Positions 20,021 through 30,538 of a DNA stretch of 31,197 nucleotides are shown here, one piece after another. Where the stretch lies: assembly GCA_017562135.1 (NCBI GenBank), contig QEYB01001472.1, positions 1 through 31,197 on the forward strand, given 5' to 3'. A program made the translations under genes and the position numbers. This DNA is from Dipylidium caninum. Taxonomy: Eukaryota > Platyhelminthes > Cestoda > Cyclophyllidea > Dipylidiidae. The notes beneath the pieces are model-generated. The model was not told where the DNA came from. It made no database searches and saw only the letters and a list, made by a program, of their open reading frames with translations. Numbering within the stretch: the first letter of the stretch is position 1; each line of letters begins with the position of its first letter.

Positions 20021-22559
20021 GGACATCAGTGGGAAAAGAAAAAATACTGTTCTCAGGATGGAGAAAAAGGAAAAAGCAACATTTTCTGTGAGAAGGCTGC
20101 TCTACTTTTCCCTCCATCTCAATTCATGCAACAATACTTTTATTGCCTGGTGTTCTCGAAATTTGAGCTCTTACACCTGTGGCGACCTGTGCGTCGCCAC
20201 ATACACCCGCCGGTTGCAACACAGCGGTGAAGTACCAGCGCACTGGGAGCAAACAGGGCCGCTTTTTTTGCCCTCCATCGGCAAAAACAAATTTGCGCAG
20301 TCTCCGAGGAGAGGCAAGGCCTTCATTGGGCATGAGTGTCACATCGCAGTGCCTTCCAGGGAGTGTTTGACTTTCTGCACATTAGTGCGTTCCCACGCGC
20401 CATTCTTCCTCCGCGCAGCTCCTTACGGTACTGGCCCCGCTCGCTTGTGAAAAGCTCGTCAACCAGCGTCTCTGACCAGGCGCGAGCCCTCCGTCGTTGA
20501 AGAGTAGAAGCTGCCTGCGATGGATTTCCGGGAGGGTTAGAAGAAAGGCCTCACTGCCTCGATAGACAATCTCACTGGCAGGATACTTTTTCATCCCCAC
20601 ACTTTTGGGGCCCGTGTGTGTGCGTGTGTGTGTGATCAGAACCGCGGAGAGAACGTTTTGCTTCCCACCTCGTGGTGGTGGATTCACCACATAAGCATTT
20701 AATCACCTTTGTTTCGCTCATTTTTTCACCCATCACCAGTGGGAATATTCCCTCTTTCTCTCTCCTCTCCCACTGAACGCCCCCTTGCCGAGAAGGAAAG
20801 GGTGTGAGGCCTTGTAAATGAACTTCCCCACCACGACGACATGCGTGGGGTGGGCGAGGCAGGACGGAATTCCCCTGCTTGATTGAATTCGTATAAGGCA
20901 AAAACGGAGATGGAAGAAGGAAAGGAGAGCCGTTCCAAGTAACTCATGTCGAGAGTAAGTTTTCAGTGTTTGGGAGGGTGGCGGTTTTGGCAAGAGGAGG
21001 CGGCATCTCAACTCAATTTGTCCAAGAAAGGCCACAAATTAATAAATAATTCCTAATTTTTTATGAGATGAGAGAAGTGAGGGGTAAACCTATTCTCCCG
21101 AGACCCGGCCAAACTTGAGGGAAAACCGCCGACGCACTAGCCTGTCTGCAGAGAAAATCTCGCCCTGAGAGAGGCAACCCTCGAGTCCTCCGCCAGCCGG
21201 TGTGGCGAAACAAACCTCGTGTTTTCACGTCCACCGGCGCCGAGGATGTTTGGGGAACCATGTCGATGGAGGCGCTGACGCAGCCAATGCACACAATTGC
21301 GTTTTTAATGTTTGCATTCGAGTATAAAAACTGCAGATTTATTGTTAGGCCAAGGCCCACGAGTGAGGGGAGGGAGCGGGGGAGGCACACGACTCGCGGA
21401 ATTCAGCCTTCTCTCCGCGGGTCATTAATGGCCGTGGAGCGACGGTGAGGCAGTTGAAGTCGCCGCCTTTGCGGGAGCGGTTCTTACTGAGTGTCCGCAC
21501 CGAGGCATGTGAGGGAGCACTTCAACCTCTCTTCGTCCCCTCGCGTAGTCGCATGGAAGATCACATTCGCAACGTCTGGAGCCCGCGTGTGGCCTCCGAA
21601 TGTTCGGCGATGCACAACGAAACCGTGGACGGTTGGTGAGGGAAAATTCAAGAGAGCATCGGCGACTCGCTTACCACCGTAAACAACGCAGGTTAATTCG
21701 GAATTTTGGACCTAAACGTGTTTCACTCAAAATTTTGTTTTCCCAAGAGTTTAAATCGTGGGGCGGACACGCCGGATGAGGGGCTCCTCAGGATGAAGAA
21801 GAGGCTTCTTATGGTGGCATCTAGAATGTCTGTCGCCTCTTCCACAGTAAGCCAAAGGAATGCCACCTTCTAAGGATCAGGACAAGTCGTCGCACACCTC
21901 GGAGGAGTTTTATTTTCACAGGCTTACGGAGGCAGGTACAACAAGCTGTCTATACACAGGTCGAGAGTCGAAAACGCCTTGGGGTTGAGTGGCAGGTCCA
22001 GTTGGAGGTGATGGGAGGCGTCGGCGCAAGCAGTGGACGCGAGCCGGCAACGAAGAGTTATACTTTTTGAACGGTTCGTCGAGGAGCATCTGCAGGTCAT
22101 TTTGTATTTTCATCGCATTCTACCCCGTTGAGCGTTCCCTTTAACTAGAACGGGAAAGAGGAGAAAAGAAAAGGGGCGGACAAAGTTACCGAATATTCAC
22201 TGGGACGCTTCTTGCCACCTTCCCTTGTCTTCGGCACCCTGAACTGGACCTCTATTGTTTCTCCTCCTGCCCCATGCCTTATTTTTGTTTGTTGCCTTGA
22301 TCAGTAGCGATCTTGACGACGAGTTTAACCGGAAGCCAGTAGTTTTCAGTTAGCAGTGGCACAAATTAAGCCGTTAAGTTTTAGGTACAGGTGTCGGGAA
22401 GTTGGAGAAGGGAGAACGCTTAAAGGCGGAATTGATTCACTCTTGATAAACTCCAAATATAACATTAACAACGTCAGTGAGACGAGTAGGCGAGAAATTA
22501 AACCAAACCACACCCCCCGTAGGGGCGTAGTTTGCCATTCCTCGAAGCGAATGGCCTAC
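20021..22559. other. Long stretch without a supported gene
   Basis: Several 60-160-codon frames overlap on both strands, the longest being plus 19965-20450 and minus 21061-21390. They share no motif and overlap each other antisense, as expected in GC-rich sequence. A (TG)n run lies at 20611-20634. A TATAAAAA element at 21323-21330 sits in otherwise featureless sequence. A GC-rich tract covers 21360-21640. Confidence 0.3.
20611..20634. repeat. (TG)n microsatellite
   Basis: Alternating TG with a single GC interruption, about 24 nt. Confidence 0.85.
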
Positions 22560-22728
22560 GGGGATACCAGCACCACTCGATTGGGATGAGACCGCCGTGC
22601 AGGCCTTCTCTTAAGGCATCGTTAAGGCTGTATTTTCCCTTCAACTCCTTCCAGTTGGGCAGACTTCCCGCATAACTTATCTGGGGTTGTGCTGATGTGC
22701 TGGGGGCAATGAACGAATCTGTTGCCAT
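22560..22728 (-). CDS. Candidate first exon, unknown protein
   Basis: ATG at 22728 (GAAGATGG context) opens a frame reading MATDSFIAPSTSAQPQISY, AGSLPNWKELKGKYSLNDA and LREGLHGGLIPIEWCWY up to a CCCC|GTAGGC donor at 22559. The composition is natural: a polar Ser/Thr-rich N-terminus, then NWKELKGKYSLNDALREGL, which looks like a helix. There is no signal peptide. About 180 bp upstream lies a cluster of three CCAAT boxes suited to serve as its promoter. I do not recognise the protein. Confidence 0.45.
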
Positions 22729-22911
22729 CTTCGACCCCTCAGATAAAGTCGCCCGGAATTGTGTCAAAGGCGAGACTCCTTATTATCCCTCGTCACTCTG
22801 ACCTTGAGAAGAAGAAGGACTCTACAGTGAATGCCCGGAGAAAAGCTGATGTCCGAATGTTGGCCAGGTTAAACACCTTTTTTCACTGGTGCGCGCGTGC
22901 GCGAACTCTGA

Positions 22912-23016
22912 CCAATCACGGAGCCGCTATCGATTGTAAAACGCGTGTGCTTTTGAAGTTAAGCGTTCGCATCGTCATTGGACGGCGTCTTGTGCATGCG
23001 TTGCTAGTGGACCAAT
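22912..23016. promoter_or_regulatory. CCAAT-box cluster, probably a promoter
   Basis: CCAAT occurs at 22912-22916 and 23012-23016, and inverted (ATTGG) at 22977-22981, within a GC- and CpG-rich stretch (GTGCGCGCGTGCGCG at 22890-22904). Clusters of spaced CCAAT boxes are typical NF-Y sites of TATA-less, often bidirectional, promoters. The minus-strand exon starting at 22728 lies on one side; on the other, a TATAAAAG element sits at 23240. Assignment to those genes is inference. Confidence 0.5.
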
Positions 23017-23239
23017 GAGCGAAGGCGAAGAGGCGCAGGGGCGCGGGGAAAGCAAAGGGAGTGAATTTTGTCAGTCGGGATCGATGAGGTTGGAAAAAGG
23101 GAAGCTGACCGGGGAGGGAGAGTGAGGGTATGCGTGGAGTTGAGAGGGCGGAGTGGAGGGCTGCGCTCTGGTGTAACCCTGCCAGCAATCGGTCTCGCCG
23201 TCGACTTCGCTAACGACTCAACAAGTAGTTTTTTTGTGC

Positions 23240-23247
23240 TATAAAAG
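23240..23247 (+). promoter_or_regulatory. TATA-box-like element
   Basis: TATAAAAG follows a T-run and precedes sequence without a recognised exon for several hundred bases. Only the motif itself supports it. Confidence 0.25.
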
Positions 23248-23765
23248 ACTGTTACACACTATTTGATGTCGCGAAGCAAAAAAACCTCATTACAATCATA
23301 AACAAGCAGCCACCACGATCACGAACCGGGGGGACCAGGGATTGCTACGACGCCAGACGCACCCGCACTTGTAGTGCAAACGTGAACAAGATGGACCGAG
23401 ATCGTGAGGGTGTCAATCAGTAGGCAACAAAAAAGGCAGGATTACAATTTATTAGGAAAGTTGTCAGTTAAAACAGGCGTAAGTCGTTTCCTTAATCGAA
23501 TGGAAATGGCAAGAATTGGTGCCTAGAGATACTCACTTTTAAGCCACGTGGGCTGTCGAATTGGACTCTGTTTTGCTTGTTTGGTCACCATCTAATTGCG
23601 GCCTCCTTGATGCGACAAAAAAACAAAGGACAACATTTACAATGTGCTTCCTTTGCCTAGAACTTAGACACACTAAGTGGAAATGGAATGAATGGTTTCA
23701 ATGGAGCGGGCGGTGGCGTCGGTGGAATGGGCAACTCACCCACAGAACAGTAGGGTCCTCCGCGT

Positions 23766-24155
23766 TCACGCGCATGCCGGACTCCATTCGGAGATTATGT
23801 TATTCAACCGCATTGCTATCGCCTTCTCTCTCGACGTCATCGACGCCAGACTCGAGTCCGCACTGGCAGTTGAGGTCCTCCTGCTTGCCGCTGCAGCACT
23901 CACCGCCACTCTGCCTCCTCCCACTCGTTTGTCGGCAGGAGGGGATCGAACCAGCGGAACTCCCTCTTGCCACCGCATATGTGTAGGGGGTCGCTTCTTC
24001 GGGCAGTACTCCTCTATTGCATAGTCCTTTTTCAAGGGTGCATATAAGGCGTTGCAGTCGTATACAACTTCATGTGTTTTTGGCGCCTCCACCCTCACCG
24101 CCAAGACGGTGCCGTTGGTGAAAAGGACATCGGAGTTATTTTTCCCCTTCTTCAT
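23766..24155 (-). CDS. Candidate exon of an unknown protein (repeat C copy 2)
   Basis: A 129-codon minus frame reads KNNSDVLFTNGTVLAVRVE, then HEVVYDCNALYAPLKKDYA and IEEYCPKKRPPTHMRWQEG, followed by an Ala/Ser-rich linker and MTSREKAIAMRLNNIISEW, ending at TGA. It is clearly more protein-like than the overlapping plus frame. The preceding segment on the same strand (24309 to about 24180) reads MAHERRHRSGHRRRDS and SSSSFKITPLYDVSDLGKK. The two can be joined by one base near 24160, giving a product of roughly 180 codons. The repeat C copy at 12.4 kb keeps LF.(S/N)GTVLAV and MAH.RR.RSGHR, which argues that these stretches are coding. No known family is apparent. Confidence 0.45.
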   Translation of the reverse strand: MKKGKNNSDVLFTNGTVLAVRVEAPKTHEVVYDCNALYAPLKKDYAIEEYCPKKRPPTHMRWQEGVPLVRSPPADKRVGGGRVAVSAAAASRRTSTASADSSLASMTSREKAIAMRLNNIISEWSPACA

Positions 24156-24417
24156 GACCTTTTTTCCCCAAATCCGAGACGTCGTACAGGGGGGTTATCT
24201 TGAAGGAGGACGAGGAGACCCCGATTTTTTGCCGGTTCGCGGGGCGGAGCGGAACGGCCTGCGAATCGCGCCTTCGGTGTCCACTCCTGTGTCGCCTCTC
24301 GTGAGCCATTTGCCAACGCGTTTTGGGAGTCGACAATGGAAGTGGTCTTGCAGCAAGGCTTCTAATCACTAAAGTTTTAATGGTCAGCGCTGCCGATAAC
24401 GACGCAAAGGCCTGTTG

Positions 24418-24471
24418 GTGCGTGCGTGCCAGCCTGTCTTGGGTGCGTGCTGGCGTGCGTGCGTGCGTGGG
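24418..24471. repeat. (TGCG)n / GTGCGTGC simple repeat
   Basis: Several tandem TGCG or CGTG units in two blocks separated by CAGCCTGTCTTGG. On the minus strand it inflates an open frame into an Arg/Thr/His-rich peptide, so that part of the frame should not be trusted. Confidence 0.8.
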
Positions 24472-24479
24472 GTGAGCGA

Positions 24480-25429
24480 AAGGAGCCAATGAGACGCTGC
24501 CGACTGTTCTGTGAGTAAAAGCCTGACACTGGACTGCCAGGGCTTTATTGCACCTAACTGGAGAGATGTCTAAGAAATCAAGGTGCTGTTTTAAGCAGCA
24601 GAAACAGACAACCGAGGTGGATATAGGTTGGCCTGGTTTAACGCTGATTAACATCGTGACAGGTCACATCGCCTCTCTGACCAGAAACGTCCTGGGATTG
24701 TCGGAGCATACGCTTGACAAAACACCGTGCACACGGAGGGTCGCGACGGCGCCTTGGGAAGGCGCATATGGAGAATGTGGAGGCAAAACAATTTGGAAGA
24801 ATCGAGAAAGCACCGAGGAGGACCAAAGGTACCTTTTAAAGGGGATTGAGTAAGTTGGTCTCTTAATTCGCCGATCGAAAGAGATAAAGATTCTCGTCAT
24901 TGACTCTCCACCACTTGGGGAGTGGGCAAGAGAGTAAAAGGCCTCAAAAAAATGTGGGTTGAGTCTCTTCCAAATCCCAAATCCCACTGAGGCAGTCTCC
25001 ATCCACCACGATTACGAGATTTTGAGGCTACGACCAGGTCACAGCCTCGCAAGGACTGGCAATAGGAGGACTTACTGCTTTTGAAGTGGTTGATACAGAC
25101 GGAGTGATTCCAATAGGTTCGGCAAGGACGTATTCAAGGCGGTGCCTCCCGTCTGACCGACGGTTTGAAAATCTCTCCCTTGCCCGGTTTTCCCCGTTCC
25201 TCTTCTCTGCAAGAGTCGACAACTGCCGACCACAACTCACCACTCTTCGGGGAAGTGAGTGACATCGGTGATGGACTAATTCGAAGGCGCGAGTTCCTTG
25301 TCAGTCTATTCAACGATGAAGGTGTTGACGGGTCGTTCAAACTACTCCGTCACCTGTGACATGATAGACGTGTCTGCCTCACTTCGTCACACAGATGGAA
25401 AGGACTTGGGGGGGAGAATGCGCCAGAGC
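24480..25429. other. Extra segment inside repeat C copy 2
   Basis: This holds short frames on both strands. The best is plus 25200-25356, reading SPLFGEVSDIGDGLIRRRE, FLVSLFNDEGVDGSFKLLR and HL, which may be an exon. I see no terminal repeats or transposase that would make it a mobile element. Confidence 0.3.
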
Positions 25430-25650
25430 AGAGCACGAGGATATGAGCGAGGGTGTGATCAAAACGTCTCAAGTGGCAAGCCTAACGCTAATACAATTAA
25501 GAATTCGCGCCTCAGGCGATCCTACTCCCCGGTGGTGCGAGGCGACCTCTCCCCGTTTCTCCGCTCCCTTTGTGAGCACCAAGCGCTAAATCGGCGTCAC
25601 TCACGCCGTTCACAACCCTCCGCCACGGAGCTTTTTGTGGGGGGCGGGGG

Positions 25651-26085
25651 GGGGATGGGGGACGGGGGACGACGGGGCGCCCCCTTTCTTCGGTGGACCT
25701 TTCAAACAAAAAAGAAAGTTAAAACTAAAACGGCGATTGTGAGACAACCAGGAGCATAGGGTTTGGAGTGTTTCCCCGATGTCACTATCATCCCAGGGGG
25801 TTTCGTTGGAAGCCTCGAGGGACACGTATTTGGCCGAAAACGGAAAGTTCGAGTGTCGTCACAAACCTAACCTCTTCCCCGCAACTGCCTCATTTAGATT
25901 CGTGATGAGGAAGGCGTAATTTTAGGCGTCAAACTGTCAAGCTTACTCACATCTCAAGCATTTAGTTGTCATGCGCCAACAGACACGAGTTGGCAGAATG
26001 CGACTGCCAGCACTGCCAAGAAGGAGGAGAGCAATTTCCTACTATAAAAGTCGCCAAAAAGGCGTCACTGCCGACTTTCCTGTAG
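25651..26085. other. No supported gene
   Basis: A G-rich homopolymer region covers 25637-25680, and a TATAAAAG element lies at 26043-26050. Frames here follow base composition. Confidence 0.3.
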
Positions 26086-26329
26086 TTATGAAAGAAACCT
26101 CGACAACATTTTCATCGCTGTTTCACCGAAAGAGAGACACGCGGCTGGGGACTTGCCAGTATTAACTTTTCCACCCTTATAATATAATATTTTTTTTAGT
26201 GGTTTTTTTAGTAAAAAGTTGGGGGGTGGAGTGCTCTCTTTGTAGACACAAGAAATCGGCTGGGGAAGAGAGAGAGAAAGAGGAGGCGGGAGTACCGCCG
26301 TTCTCCACCGTAGGGGTGTCGGAACCAGA

Positions 26330-26421
26330 CCACGGAGAAGTTTACCGGCGGTGAGGAGAAGGTGGAGAAGAAGGGCGAACGACTTAATGTCGGTGGCCTT
26401 GGAGGCCTCCCACGCGACCAT
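26330..26421 (-). CDS. Candidate first exon, unknown protein
   Basis: ATG at 26421 sits in a strong context (GTAAAATGG). The frame reads MVAWEASKATDIKSFALLL, then HLLLTAGKLLRG, before turning proline- and serine-rich and unconvincing. The S..LL..L...G.L.R pattern recalls the N-terminus of HDDC2-type HD-domain nucleotidases, but the next expected motif (an RTGW-like turn followed by an ESV.DH exon) is not visible, so I leave it unnamed. Confidence 0.3.
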
Positions 26422-27689
26422 TTTACTTCCCTAATTTAAAAAGACATTTCTCCAATACGTGGGAAATTCTGAAAACAGTAAAACGCAGTCTTGACGAACG
26501 CGGGATGCATAAGTGGGCAGCCATTTTGAGTAAAAATGAGAATTTTAGATGTGTTCCTGGGGCGTCTCGGAGGAAACAAAGTCCCGGTTCGTCCCTAAAT
26601 ACCGAAAGTTTTCCAAACACACCAAATTTATGGGTTAAAAGAGTCGATTCATTGTGCTTCTCCTATACAAGAAGAGAGCGTTTCCCATCGACAGGATTTG
26701 CCCATCGCCTCACGCCGAGTGGCTTGACTGACGCCCACGCGGTTTGACCACGTGGAGGCGACTCAGAAGGCGGCCGAGGTGCGGCGCCGATGCCACCGTC
26801 CAACATCACCGCGGACGTGGACCTCTTTTTGTCCACAGAAGCAGACAAATGACTCTCTGTGGGGGGAGCCTCTTCAGCCACTTCTTTTCCACTGGAGGCG
26901 GGTAGTAAGAATTCCTTTTACGACAACTCACCAATTACACCCCAAAACGAGATTTTATTTCCAAAAATTAACACAGAGGCGTATGAAAAAGTTAAAAAAC
27001 AAACAGAGCTGCATTAATCTCTCACTCCGCGAGGTGATGGTGTACTAAAACCCACTCAGCGCTCGCAAAATACGACACACTAAAATTTCACAGCGGTGAG
27101 TGAGCCGCAGATCCCGCGTTTCTCAGCCTTTTCCCCCAGGCAGTCCGAACAATCGCGCACACCACACGCTCCCTCGCCTTCGAGTGGGTTTCATTCGCCG
27201 CAGCTCGTATTTCAGGCCGCTCAACGAACACACACCGCAGATGGGAAGTGGAACCCGCTTGCAGACTCGCTAAATTACTGTCGCTTGTTTGACTCCCAGT
27301 CGACGCAAAATGCCACCTTCGCCTCCACATCTTTCCGCAGAACGGTACACAGGGCGCCGGACTGAGCACTCGGCTACGGGGTGGGAAGCAAAGGCGAAGG
27401 TAGCTGGAAGTGAGAATGTCGTTCCTCTTGCTTACAACGCCTCCCTCCGTTGGGAATCGCTTTTCTGGGGCAGTTTGGCAATGCCCCACTGCGCCATCAA
27501 AGGCCTCCGAATGGGGGCGGTAATCACTTTCAGTCAAAAGCCTGCCGACTTCACCCGAAGCAGACTTTGCGTCTGTGACATGCATGTCGGCGGCAGACGG
27601 TGGCAGTTGATCTGACGGAGTGACGTTCGTGGAAGATCGTTTTGAGACTGCCTAACCTTCGTTAAGTTTCACTTCCGGTGCCAGCCAGG
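26422..27689. other. Overlapping antisense frames, no clear gene
   Basis: A 165-codon minus frame (27088-27585) and plus frames at 27096-27365 and 27289-27615 overlap almost completely. The plus frame ends with a natural-looking run (VVPLAYNASLRWESLFWGS, then MGAVITFSQKPADFTRSR), and the minus frame begins HVTDAKSASGEVGRLLTES. One may be an exon; neither has a motif. A GCAGCCATTTTG element, like a YY1 site, lies at about 26516-26527. Confidence 0.3.
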
Positions 27690-28117
27690 TTACAGGCGTG
27701 AAGAATGCTCTGAACAGACAAGATCCGCCAGCCAATGTTCCTCCAACATTTGGACGGGTGAAACTTCTCGTTTCAGTTGACGCCTTTCACCGAGCCAACC
27801 AAAGAGATCTTTCAGCTTGTGGATGGATCCAATCCCGCCAGGTGACGCTACCCAACGGCGACTGCGCTGCGATGCTCGATCAAAGATGTTGGAGGGTTCG
27901 TAGAGGCTGACTTTCATTTCACCCCCCTCTTGATTGTTGTCGAATATCCGTCCTTTGTTCTTGGAATCGTACGAGAGCCAGCACAAAACAGATCTCCCGG
28001 AACTTCGTTCCTCTGCGACTTCCTCCTGCCTGACCCGACCCCACGCTGAAGTCGGGGCCAGATTTCCACGCAGCGCCCAGCAGCAATGATCAGACCAACG
28101 GAGATCATCTTGGCCAT
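27690..28117 (-). CDS. Unknown gene, faintly TIM14/DNAJC19-like, one frame break
   Basis: ATG at 28117 in a good context (GGAAACATGG) opens MAKMISVGLIIAAGR, which resembles the short hydrophobic start of TIM14/DNAJC19, the J-like subunit of the mitochondrial import motor. Near 27990 the frame changes and continues DNNQEGGEMKVSLYEPSNIF, RRWVASPGGIGSIHKLKDLF and on to a stop at 27690. The pieces GG.E.K....E...I, RR, P.GG.GS and K..KDL occur in family order. However, the hallmark HPD is absent, the spacing between the GG motifs is about 14 residues short, and the C-terminus runs about 35 residues too far. It could be a decayed intronless copy, or an unrelated protein. A basic, dibasic-rich C-terminus (GERRQLKRE) is also present. 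Confidence 0.3.
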
Positions 28118-28774
28118 GTTTCCTTTCCTTATGGCCTTTTACAAATGATAAGAATTGACGATTTTTGTGATGCGATTGGATCCGAGAATGTTAATGAGTT
28201 TGAGGAAGAAGAAGTTATTTTCCGAAATGACAAAGTCGAGAAAAGAAAAGTCACGTGGCGTGCAGGGCCCTCCCTTTCCCTGTCCTCCTTCTCGTGACGC
28301 CTGTCCTCCTACTTTGAAATTAATCGCGGCCAAAATGACTTGTCTTTTGTCTCCACCTCCTTTTACCTGGGAGCCGGAACTATTTGCTCGCCTTTCTTGT
28401 GAACGAACCGGTTAACGGGCGAGCTTTCATCGACCAAGCTCCCTTTCGAGTTATTCCGCTCCGTATAAAATTGTCGCTTTTAATCCCCATTTCGGCCCAT
28501 ACTACTCAATTTAATTATGTAGGGCGAAATTTACTAACGATCAGCGCGAACCACAGGGCCGGTGAAAGACGATGAATCCAAAACGTGTGCATTCCAATTA
28601 CGTTATTTTCATTTATTTCACGGGGAGAGTTTATGTGCCCTTCGAGGCTTCAGGTTATAAAACAGTGACCGTTCTTTTTCGCTGGCTACCATCACTGCTG
28701 AATACGCGCCGACAAGGGAGATTGTGAAGTTGGACAGGTGAAAGGGACCTTGGTTATCTCCGTCGCCGGAGAGG
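28118..28774. other. No supported gene
   Basis: Short opposing frames only. This is AT-rich sequence and probable promoter or intron space; it is the 5' side of the minus-strand gene starting at 28117. Confidence 0.3.
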
Positions 28775-29227
28775 ATGAGATATTCTTGGTGTTTTGCCGT
28801 TTACCCCTTTAATACTTCAGCTCTGCTCGCCTCCTCATCGGAGTACCCGGGACGAAAACTCTCTCCACCACATGCGCGGCACTTAGGAGCTCCAGCTTGT
28901 GCAATCGCGTTCCCTAGTGTTAGTTTAGCCCCAGTCACTCAAGAAGAGGCGTTCAAAGCTAATGTTGATCTTAAGAAAAACATTCATGCCCCATGGCAAG
29001 GCACAGAAGATAACTTCCTAGTCGCTAACAGGTTTCTTATTTTTACCCCCAGTGGCTTAGGGGAGCTTGACAACACTGCGGTTTTCCTCCTTGTGGCACA
29101 TTCTGCTATCGTTCTTTGCGACTGTAAAGTTATAACGTTACAGGGTGAAAATCCCTTCCTCTCGTTCTTCTCTACTAACTTTCCCCATCTCGGCGTAAGG
29201 TTGCAACTTGGCCTCAGACCCCGTTAA
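28775..29227 (+). CDS. 150-codon ORF of unknown function
   Basis: An uninterrupted frame reads SLAPVTQEEAFKANVDLKKN, IHAPWQGTEDNFLVANRFL and ELDNTAVFLLVAHSAIVLC before ending at TAA. The middle has natural protein composition, with one hydrophobic stretch (about residues 100-113) that could be a membrane segment or a buried strand. The N-terminal 45 residues are less convincing, so the true start may be internal or an upstream splice. No related copy is present in the window. I do not recognise it. The frame at 29394-29612 (TYQKEQKVSLKPKTECLTF) lies downstream on the same strand and could be a following exon. Confidence 0.35.
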   Translation: MRYSWCFAVYPFNTSALLASSSEYPGRKLSPPHARHLGAPACAIAFPSVSLAPVTQEEAFKANVDLKKNIHAPWQGTEDNFLVANRFLIFTPSGLGELDNTAVFLLVAHSAIVLCDCKVITLQGENPFLSFFSTNFPHLGVRLQLGLRPR

Positions 29228-29889
29228 TTACAATCTCGAAGAAACCTCATCTCCCTTCCAGCCTCAGAGGATGCCCTAGCAGAAAATAGTTAGCAGGGCA
29301 TTCAGGAGCACCCTGCCTACGCTTGGTGGCCATTTTTCACGTGTGTGTGATGGTGCAGCTCCACAGTAGCATGGCAACTACCCAAATCGCGTTGTGGTCC
29401 CCTTAGGCACTTATCAGAAAGAGCAAAAAGTTAGTTTAAAACCAAAAACAGAATGTCTTACTTTCAATGCGGCCATCTATCCAGGACTCTTGGCAGGGAG
29501 TTTAAGGCCTCAGACAATTTGTTGGTGGCCGGAGCGAAAGAAACTCGTAGTGGAGAAGAGGAATTGTAATGGGGTTGCTTTATCAGTGCTGATTAAGAAG
29601 GACGTCTTCTAACTTGGAACGTGGAGAGGATGGGCGTAAACCGATGATCCTGTAACCTCTGCCTCTCCCAGATACCAAAAGACCTCGCTTGGCGGCTGCG
29701 AATTTTCCTCATGGCTGGCGGCAGGGGAGCAACACTGGTACATGGCCCGCATATGTCACGACCGCGAGGGTGGGGCTTTCAGATCAGGCTGTAGCGGAGA
29801 AGAAGGCTGAACAGACGCTGTCAGGCGCCTTCGTCCGATCCGAGTCCCTACATCGGCTCCCACTTTCTGGAGGCTGGGATTCTGGACCT

Positions 29890-29973
29890 CCATCCCCTCT
29901 TCTTTAACCTCTCAAACGCCGGCGTCTCCACTTTATTTTCTTGCTTGTCACCAGGCGCGGTTGAATCCGCCAT
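29890..29973 (-). CDS. Candidate first exon (MADSTAPGDKQENK)
   Basis: ATG at 29973 (GTAATGG context) opens MADSTAPGDKQENKVETP, then AFERLKKRG, with a donor-like GGAG|GTCCAG just downstream. The upstream sequence on this strand is GC- and CpG-rich, as in a housekeeping promoter. The peptide is polar and disordered-looking and ends in a basic helix. No family recognised. The longer open frame reaching 30141 is probably 5' untranslated sequence. Confidence 0.4.
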
Positions 29974-30141
29974 TACTGACGCTGGCGTGTGTCGCTGACA
30001 ATGGCCAGCTCGGTGGACGAGGACACACCCAGGTGGGCGGGCCTCGCCCTCCACTCTCCACCTGGAAACACGCCGGATGCGAGTGAACCGTGAGAGTAAA
30101 GTCAGCCTCTCTTGAGCACTCAAACGAAGCAACACTTGCAC

Positions 30142-30500
30142 ACGCCTTTCGCTTCGGTCCGCCTCGCAAAGTCAGAGTTTTTCATGAACGGGCGCACACA
30201 CGCTCCACGTGACACAAAACACACACGATTCGTCACATTTTCGTTCACATCCGACTGGTTTTAATGCTAATGAGAGTCTGTTTTCTGTTCCTCAGGGAGT
30301 CCAGTGCTTCATTAAGTGGACTGGAAGCTCGGCCTGCCTTGCTTCCTCCAAAGGTCCTCTCCCCACGGGACTGCTCAAGACTTATATTTCACTTGTCTAA
30401 ACGGCGAAATTTTCCCATGTCTCCCCAAACTTGCGAACCGTCAAGGTCTTGCAGCGCCCGTCAATCAAGCCTCATCTCCTGAGTTGTCAAGCAGAAGGGC

Positions 30501-30538
<38 letters not shown>

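Larger units (their letters stand above)
24040..25650. repeat. Repeat C, copy 2 (with extra sequence inside)
   Basis: Matches 12390-13320 in the same order. The left part is 24040-24440 and the right part 25430-25650, around a segment of about 0.9 kb absent from copy 1. A TGCG-rich tandem run (24418-24471) marks the left edge of the extra segment. Confidence 0.55.

Noticed and set aside
19965..20450. A 161-codon plus-strand open frame
   Set aside because: It overlaps other frames on both strands in GC-rich sequence, has irregular composition and no motif or splice support, and starts inside a more convincing exon in another frame.
23935..23960. A perfect Pol III B-box-like element (GGTTCGATCCCC) on the minus strand, suggesting a tRNA gene
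   Set aside because: Bases around it do not form a T stem, no A box or acceptor stem is found at the right distance, and it lies inside the better-supported minus-strand reading frame at 23766-24155.
24480..25429. A mobile element inserted into repeat C copy 2
   Set aside because: I found no terminal inverted or direct repeats, target-site duplication, or transposase or reverse transcriptase motifs. The gap could equally be a deletion from copy 1.
26330..26421. Naming this exon HDDC2 (HD-domain nucleotidase)
   Set aside because: Only a short leucine/glycine pattern agrees. The following conserved motifs are not visible downstream.
27088..27585. A 165-codon minus-strand open frame, the second longest in the window
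   Set aside because: It overlaps almost entirely with plus-strand frames that look at least as protein-like. With no motif or splice site to choose between them, it is not called as a gene.
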